Positions 36,535 through 40,711 of a stretch of DNA of 40,711 nucleotides are shown here, piece by piece. A model generated the notes under the pieces. It was given only the letters and a program-made list of their open reading frames with translations, did no database searches and was not told the origin of the DNA. The stretch covers positions 1-40,711 of the forward strand of contig JAGTRV010000005.1 of NCBI GenBank assembly GCA_018262245.1, in the 5' to 3' direction. This stretch comes from Pseudomonadota bacterium (lineage in GTDB: Bacteria; Pseudomonadota; Gammaproteobacteria; Burkholderiales; Rhodocyclaceae). A program made the translations under genes and the position numbers. Each line of letters opens with the position of its first letter. Positions within the stretch are counted from its first letter, which is position 1.

Positions 36535-39092
36535 ACCGCGAGCAGATTCTCAGCATTCTCTATGACCTGTCGCTGACGATTGGCGGAGAACTCGATCTCG
36601 ACAGTCTGCTCAAGAAGACGCTGCAGCGACTGCTTTTTCATACCTCGTTCCCGACCGGTGTGGTTCTGGCGGCCCCACATCGTTCCGAGTTCGGCGTTAT
36701 TGCGACACTGGAAAAAGCCGTTGGTGATTACATGTTGGCTGACCGTTGCGGTACCGGCATCAATCTTTCGGAGGGCGTGCTGGCCAGCGAGGTTGAGCTT
36801 CTGGCTGATTCCATAATGTTGCGTCCGTTTTCGCTGGATCAGGTTTATACGCACGCCTTGCGCCTGCCCATCGACGATCAGCGAACTATCCTGCTGCTTG
36901 CGCCGGGTGAGCCGTCAGGCGGCCTGCCGTTGACCCAGATATTTCAGCCCGTGCTGGCCAATTTGGCCAAGGCAATTATTCTCTGTTGCAATAATGAGCG
37001 TCTGACCAGGGCTCTGGCTGCAGACCGAGATGATGCGCGTGCGGAGTTGGCCGTTGCCCTGGCCCAGAGCGAACGCGAACGCGCTTTTCTGGATAGTCTC
37101 TATGACGCGATTCCTGATCTGGTCTGGGTCAAGGATCTGAATGGGGTATATCTCTCCTGTAACCCGATGTTTTCACGGTTTTTTAATGCCAGCGAATACG
37201 ACATTGTCGGCCGAACCGACTATGATTTTATCGACAAGGAGCTGGCCGATTTTTTCCGGGAGAACGATCGTGCCGCGGCAGAGGCCGGCGGGCCGACGAT
37301 CAACGAGGAGTGGCTGACTTTCGGTGATAGTGGTTATCGCGGTCTGTTTGAGACGATCAAAACGCCGATGCGCGATAAAGAGGGATATTTGATCGGTATC
37401 CTCGGTATCTCCCGGGAAATCACCGAGCGGCGGGGGGTCGAGGATGCCTTGCGGACCAGTGAAGCCGAGCTTGACAGGCATCGGCAGCATCTGGAAGCGC
37501 TGGTGGCGGAACGTACGCATGCCTTGGCGCAGGCCAATGTCCAACTCGAACAGACCGTATTTGCCATGGACCGCGTCGGCATCGGTATTCACTGGGTGGA
37601 CACCCAAGGCTACTTTATCTATGTGAATCGGGTTGCTGCCGCAATGCTCGGTTATTCCGTCGACGAAATGATGCGATTAAGCGTGCCGGATATCCATCCC
37701 GATTTCACGATTGAAGGCTTTGGCGCCGCGACGGAAAAAATCAGGCAGGCCGGCCGGGTGTCCTTGGATGCGCAACACCGGCATCGTGACGGGCATATGG
37801 TTCCAGTCAGTATCAATATTTACTATCGGCCTGAAACCGCTCAGGAGCCTGCTCGTTACATTACATTCGTCAGTGATATCAGCGAACGAAAACGGGCCGA
37901 ACAGGAGTTGCGTGAGGCGAAAGAGCTGGCCGAGCAGGCAACGAAGGCCAAAAGCGCATTCCTGGCAAATATGAGCCATGAGATCAGGACGCCGATGAAC
38001 GCCATTCTCGGTTCTACTTACCTGATGCGCCGTGGGCTCACGGATGCCGCACTGAACGAACCTCTGGAGCGGATTGAAGCTTCCGGCAAGCATCTGCTGT
38101 CAATCATCGACGATATTCTGGATCTTTCCAAAATAGAAGCCGGCAAGCTGGTGCTTGAGGAGGCGCCACTGATGCTCCCCCAGTTATTGGGAGAGGTGGC
38201 GGAAATGCTCAGGGGACGGGCTCAGGAGAAAAATCTGGCGGTCCGCGTCGAGTCTGCGGGATGGCCGCTCAATGTGCTGGGCGATGCCACTCGCTTGCGC
38301 CAGGCGCTGATCAATTACGCCAATAATGCGATCAAGTTTACCGACCATGGGGCGATTACTTTACGCAGCAGGGTGATCGAGGAGAACGATGAAAGCATAC
38401 TCGTCCGCCTCGAAGTGGAAGATACGGGCATCGGTATTTCCCCGGAAGCCTTGGGACGTTTGTTTACTCCGTTTGAACAAGCCGACTCGTCGACGACCCG
38501 GAAGTACGGAGGGACTGGCTTGGGTCTGGCCATTACCCGTCACTTGGCGATATTGATGGGGGGCGCTGCTGGCGCGGAAAGTTCGCCGGGTAAAGGCAGT
38601 CTCTTCTGGATTACGGCGCGCCTGAAGCGCCATCAAGTTCAGGCGTCTGATAAAGGGATGCTGGTCACAGGGTCCAGCCGCGATGTTGAGGCCGCGTTGC
38701 GGCAGCGTTATGCCGGCCGTCTTGTACTTCTGGTCGAGGACGATCCGATCAATCGGGAGGTTGCCCAGATGATGGTCGAAGAGGTCGGTTTGGCTATCGA
38801 TGTGGCTGAAGATGGGTGTGAAGCGCTCGATAAGGTCAGCCAAACCAATTACGCACTGGTCCTGATGGACATGCAGATGCCGCGTATGGACGGGTTGGAG
38901 GCGACGCGGCGCATCCGGCTCCTTGAAAACCGGAAGAACCTGCCCATTCTCGCCATGACGGCCAACGCCTTTGCCGAAGATCGCGAACGGTGCATGGCTG
39001 CCGGCATGAACGATTTTGTCAGCAAGCCGGTCAATCCAGATTTGTTGTACGCAGCCTTGCTACGGTGGCTGGATTTTTCCGCCGGGCTCTGA
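36531..39092 (+). CDS. Hybrid histidine kinase, GAF-like/PAS/PAS/HisKA/HATPase/REC
   Basis: An 853-residue protein starting at ATG 36531 behind GGAGG and overlapping the FIST stop. Residues 1-150 look like a GAF-type sensory region, followed by a helix, PAS1 (about 184-300, [20 protein letters not shown]), a coiled coil, PAS2 (about 345-455), and HisKA with [15 protein letters not shown] (phospho-His H483). The ATPase shows [11 protein letters not shown] (N near 597), DTGIGI and GGTGLGLAI. The receiver begins near residue 731, with phospho-acceptor D780 ([11 protein letters not shown]) and KPVNP. No membrane helix and no HPt domain are present, so it is soluble and must relay to a separate HPt. 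The layout resembles NahK-type kinases paired with NosP. Confidence 0.93.
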   Translation: MNREQILSILYDLSLTIGGELDLDSLLKKTLQRLLFHTSFPTGVVLAAPHRSEFGVIATLEKAVGDYMLADRCGTGINLSEGVLASEVELLADSIMLRPFSLDQVYTHALRLPIDDQRTILLLAPGEPSGGLPLTQIFQPVLANLAKAIILCCNNERLTRALAADRDDARAELAVALAQSERERAFLDSLYDAIPDLVWVKDLNGVYLSCNPMFSRFFNASEYDIVGRTDYDFIDKELADFFRENDRAAAEAGGPTINEEWLTFGDSGYRGLFETIKTPMRDKEGYLIGILGISREITERRGVEDALRTSEAELDRHRQHLEALVAERTHALAQANVQLEQTVFAMDRVGIGIHWVDTQGYFIYVNRVAAAMLGYSVDEMMRLSVPDIHPDFTIEGFGAATEKIRQAGRVSLDAQHRHRDGHMVPVSINIYYRPETAQEPARYITFVSDISERKRAEQELREAKELAEQATKAKSAFLANMSHEIRTPMNAILGSTYLMRRGLTDAALNEPLERIEASGKHLLSIIDDILDLSKIEAGKLVLEEAPLMLPQLLGEVAEMLRGRAQEKNLAVRVESAGWPLNVLGDATRLRQALINYANNAIKFTDHGAITLRSRVIEENDESILVRLEVEDTGIGISPEALGRLFTPFEQADSSTTRKYGGTGLGLAITRHLAILMGGAAGAESSPGKGSLFWITARLKRHQVQASDKGMLVTGSSRDVEAALRQRYAGRLVLLVEDDPINREVAQMMVEEVGLAIDVAEDGCEALDKVSQTNYALVLMDMQMPRMDGLEATRRIRLLENRKNLPILAMTANAFAEDRERCMAAGMNDFVSKPVNPDLLYAALLRWLDFSAGL

Positions 39093-39135
39093 CGCGAATG
39101 TTTGCAGCCTGAGTTCTTGCCGTTTCAGACAGGGC

Positions 39136-39576
39136 TCATTGCCCCGCTTCGGCGCTAATTTCCCTGAGCAAGGGTTCGACCAGCTTCGCCGCTTCGCCTT
39201 TGGGTAGCCGATAGGCAACCCAAGTCGCATTTTTTTCACCGGGCAGCGTGTAGATCGAGATGGCGAAAGGGCAGAGCACGATGTTGTGCGGGTCCAGTTC
39301 CATCATCTTGCGCGACAGTTTGGCCGAGCAGAATTCGATGATTTCCGCCTTTTCAAAGACCTGCCGAGTGGCACCAATGTCAGCGCCGGTCCGGGCCAGC
39401 ATATCGGCGATATGCGAGGTGTAATTGATGACCAGCCCCCGGTTTTCGATGGCCATGACCACTGCTTCCTTGGCATCGTCGAAGTTTGTCGCCAACTTTT
39501 TCCTGACCATCCATTCCTCGGCATGGGCGGTCGCGATGAAGAGTCCGAGGCAAAGCAGAGCGACAAAGCGGTGCAT
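39136..39576 (-). CDS. DUF302 exported protein
   Basis: Starting at ATG 39576 behind AGAGGA gives 146 residues; an earlier in-frame start at 39621 lies upstream of the ribosome site and is rejected. Residues 1-18 are a signal peptide (FVALLCLGLFIATAHA). The rest matches DUF302: FDDAKEAVVMAIENRGLVI near the mature start, then EKAEIIEFCSAKLSRKMMELDPHNIVLCPFAISIYTLPG, where the CP/FCSA segment is a family feature. DUF302 proteins are periplasmic, of unknown biochemical role and often sit near respiratory or sulfur genes. It is convergent with the hybrid kinase gene and lies 64 bp after the helicase. Confidence 0.88.
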   Translation of the reverse strand: MHRFVALLCLGLFIATAHAEEWMVRKKLATNFDDAKEAVVMAIENRGLVINYTSHIADMLARTGADIGATRQVFEKAEIIEFCSAKLSRKMMELDPHNIVLCPFAISIYTLPGEKNATWVAYRLPKGEAAKLVEPLLREISAEAGQ

Positions 39577-39610
39577 GGCAAATCCTCTATTAGAAAACGC
39601 TGCTGAGGCT

Positions 39611-39616
39611 ATTGTA
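39611..39616 (-). promoter_or_regulatory. Putative -10 box of the DUF302 gene
   Basis: On the minus strand this reads TACAAT, giving a leader of about 28 nt with the AGAGGA ribosome site. No clear -35 is seen. Confidence 0.35.
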
Positions 39617-39640
39617 GGCATTGCCGCGCCCCAGCGGCAC

Positions 39641-40711
39641 TTACTCGGGCAATGGTTCGAATAGTGCGGCCAGGTCGTCGGTCCCGAACTTGACGTCCAC
39701 GCGGTGGTCTTCGGACAGAATCCCGGCGGCCAGTTCGGCTTTCCGCTCCTGCAGGGCGAGAATCTTTTCCTCGATACTGCCGCTGACGATCAGCTTGTAA
39801 ACGAAGACCGGCTTGTCCTGGCCGAGACGGTGGGCCCGGTCGGTGGCCTGGTTTTCGACCGCAGGGTTCCACCACGGATCGTAGTGGATCACGGTATCGG
39901 CTGCAGTCAGGTTCAGGCCGACGCCGCCGGCCTTCAGGCTGATCAGGAAGATCGGCACTTCACACTCCTGGAAGCGGCGGATCGGCACTTCGCGGTCCAC
40001 CGTGTCGCCGGTCAGCGTGACGTAGGTGATGCCGGCCTTGTCCAGTTCGTGCTCGATCAATGACAGCATGCTGGTGAATTGCGAGAAGACGAGGACACGG
40101 CGGCCTTCGTCGACCAGTTCGGGCAGCATGGCCATCAGCAGGTCGAGCTTGGCGCGTTCCGTCACCTTGCGGGCGGAACTGGCCTTGACCAGGCGGGGGT
40201 CACAGCAGACCTGGCGCAGCTTGAGCAGGGCATCGAGGATGACGATCTGGCTACGAGCGAAACCCTTGCTGGCGATTTCATCGCGCACCTTGGCGTCCAT
40301 CGCGGCGCGCACCGTTTCGTAGAGGTCGCGCTGGGAGCCTTCAAGTTCGACGCTGCGGATGATGATGGTCTTCGGCGGCAGTTCCTGCGCTACATCTTCC
40401 TTCTTGCGGCGCAGGATAAAGGGGCGAATGCGCCGGGCGAGCAGGCTGCGTCGAGCCATGTCGCCCTGTTTCTCGATTGGCGCCCGCCAGTGGCGGTTGA
40501 ACTGCTTGCTGGTGCCGAGGAAGCCGGGGAGCAGGAAGTCGAACTGGCTCCACAGTTCGCCGAGGTGGTTTTCGAGCGGCGTACCGGTCAGGCACAAGCG
40601 ATGGCGGGCGTCGATCTTGCGCACTGCCTCGGCGCTCTGACTCTGGGCGTTCTTGACCGTCTGCGCCTCGTCGAGAATGAGCAGGTGGTAGCTGTGCTGC
40701 ATCAGCTCGTC
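39641..40711 (-). CDS. SNF2/SWI2-family helicase, C-terminal part (5' end outside window)
   Basis: The frame is open to the right edge, giving 356 visible residues and no start. The visible part begins in helicase motif II ([12 protein letters not shown]), then motif [23 protein letters not shown], and the second RecA-like lobe with [15 protein letters not shown] (IV), [38 protein letters not shown] (V) and [11 protein letters not shown] (VI). This is the pattern of bacterial SNF2-type double-stranded DNA translocases (HepA/RapA-like or SWIM-domain type). The N-terminal domains that would identify the subgroup are missing. Bacterial members act in transcription recycling or DNA repair; the role here is open. 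Confidence 0.93.
   Translation of the reverse strand, partial: DELMQHSYHLLILDEAQTVKNAQSQSAEAVRKIDARHRLCLTGTPLENHLGELWSQFDFLLPGFLGTSKQFNRHWRAPIEKQGDMARRSLLARRIRPFILRRKKEDVAQELPPKTIIIRSVELEGSQRDLYETVRAAMDAKVRDEIASKGFARSQIVILDALLKLRQVCCDPRLVKASSARKVTERAKLDLLMAMLPELVDEGRRVLVFSQFTSMLSLIEHELDKAGITYVTLTGDTVDREVPIRRFQECEVPIFLISLKAGGVGLNLTAADTVIHYDPWWNPAVENQATDRAHRLGQDKPVFVYKLIVSGSIEEKILALQERKAELAAGILSEDHRVDVKFGTDDLAALFEPLPE

Overview
The window is a gene-dense, moderately GC-rich (my impression is high 50s percent) chromosomal segment of a Gram-negative bacterium. Most genes sit in tight operons with ATGA, GTGA or TGATG stop/start overlaps. The gene content suggests a betaproteobacterium of the Rhodocyclales, close to Dechloromonas/Azonexus. 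The grounds are a pilGHIJ-chpA chemosensory cluster, pilT/pilU beside yggS-proC-yggT-yggU, yqgE-ruvX-pyrR-pyrB-pyrC', thiD-thiE-hemL, and an RNase-tonB-aroE-mtgA string. The taxon is inferred from gene content only. I see no tRNA, rRNA, insertion sequence, prophage or CRISPR array.

Layout. (1) 1-2973 (+): end of an RNase II-type exoribonuclease, a TonB-like protein, aroE and mtgA, all overlapping. (2) 3066-4451 (+): a CorA-type transporter with an MgtE_N-like front end. (3) 4482-9866 (-): a SulP-STAS-cNMP anion transporter, then the thiD-thiE-hemL-sugE operon. (4) 10062-19181 (+): pilG, pilH, pilI, pilJ and the giant hybrid kinase ChpA, which control twitching motility. (5) 19178-20590 (-): photolyase, diverging from yqgE. 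(6) 20629-24314 (+): yqgE-ruvX-pyrR-pyrB and a pseudo-dihydroorotase, closed by a strong terminator. (7) 24433-24714 (+): a small ComEA-like DNA-binding protein. (8) 24764-27085 (-): yggS-proC-yggT-yggU, diverging from (9) 27142-30061 (+): pilT-pilU-DUF4197. (10) 30547-32538 (+): rep helicase behind a leader that contains a terminator-like hairpin. (11) 32679-34060: an Asr-like Ala/Lys-rich exported protein (+), then a c5-type cytochrome (-) and a 60-residue orphan protein (-), separated by well-formed terminators and promoters. (12) 34169-34774 (-): mobA. (13) 34808-39092 (+): pncC, a FIST-domain sensor and a PAS/GAF hybrid histidine kinase. (14) 39136-40711 (-): a DUF302 protein and the C-terminal part of a SNF2-type helicase.

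How the genes work together. The two type IV pilus blocks belong to one motility system: the Pil-Chp pathway signals through PilG and PilH to the extension and retraction motors, and PilT/PilU are the retraction ATPases. The pyr block makes carbamoyl-aspartate, with an inactive dihydroorotase probably acting as an ATCase partner. The most system-like unit that is not housekeeping is the FIST protein/hybrid kinase pair at 35344-39092, which resembles the NosP/NahK nitric-oxide signalling pairs. The most interesting regulatory DNA is upstream of the Asr-like gene, in the rep leader, and at 33598-33860, where a candidate small-RNA 3' end abuts the cytochrome promoter.
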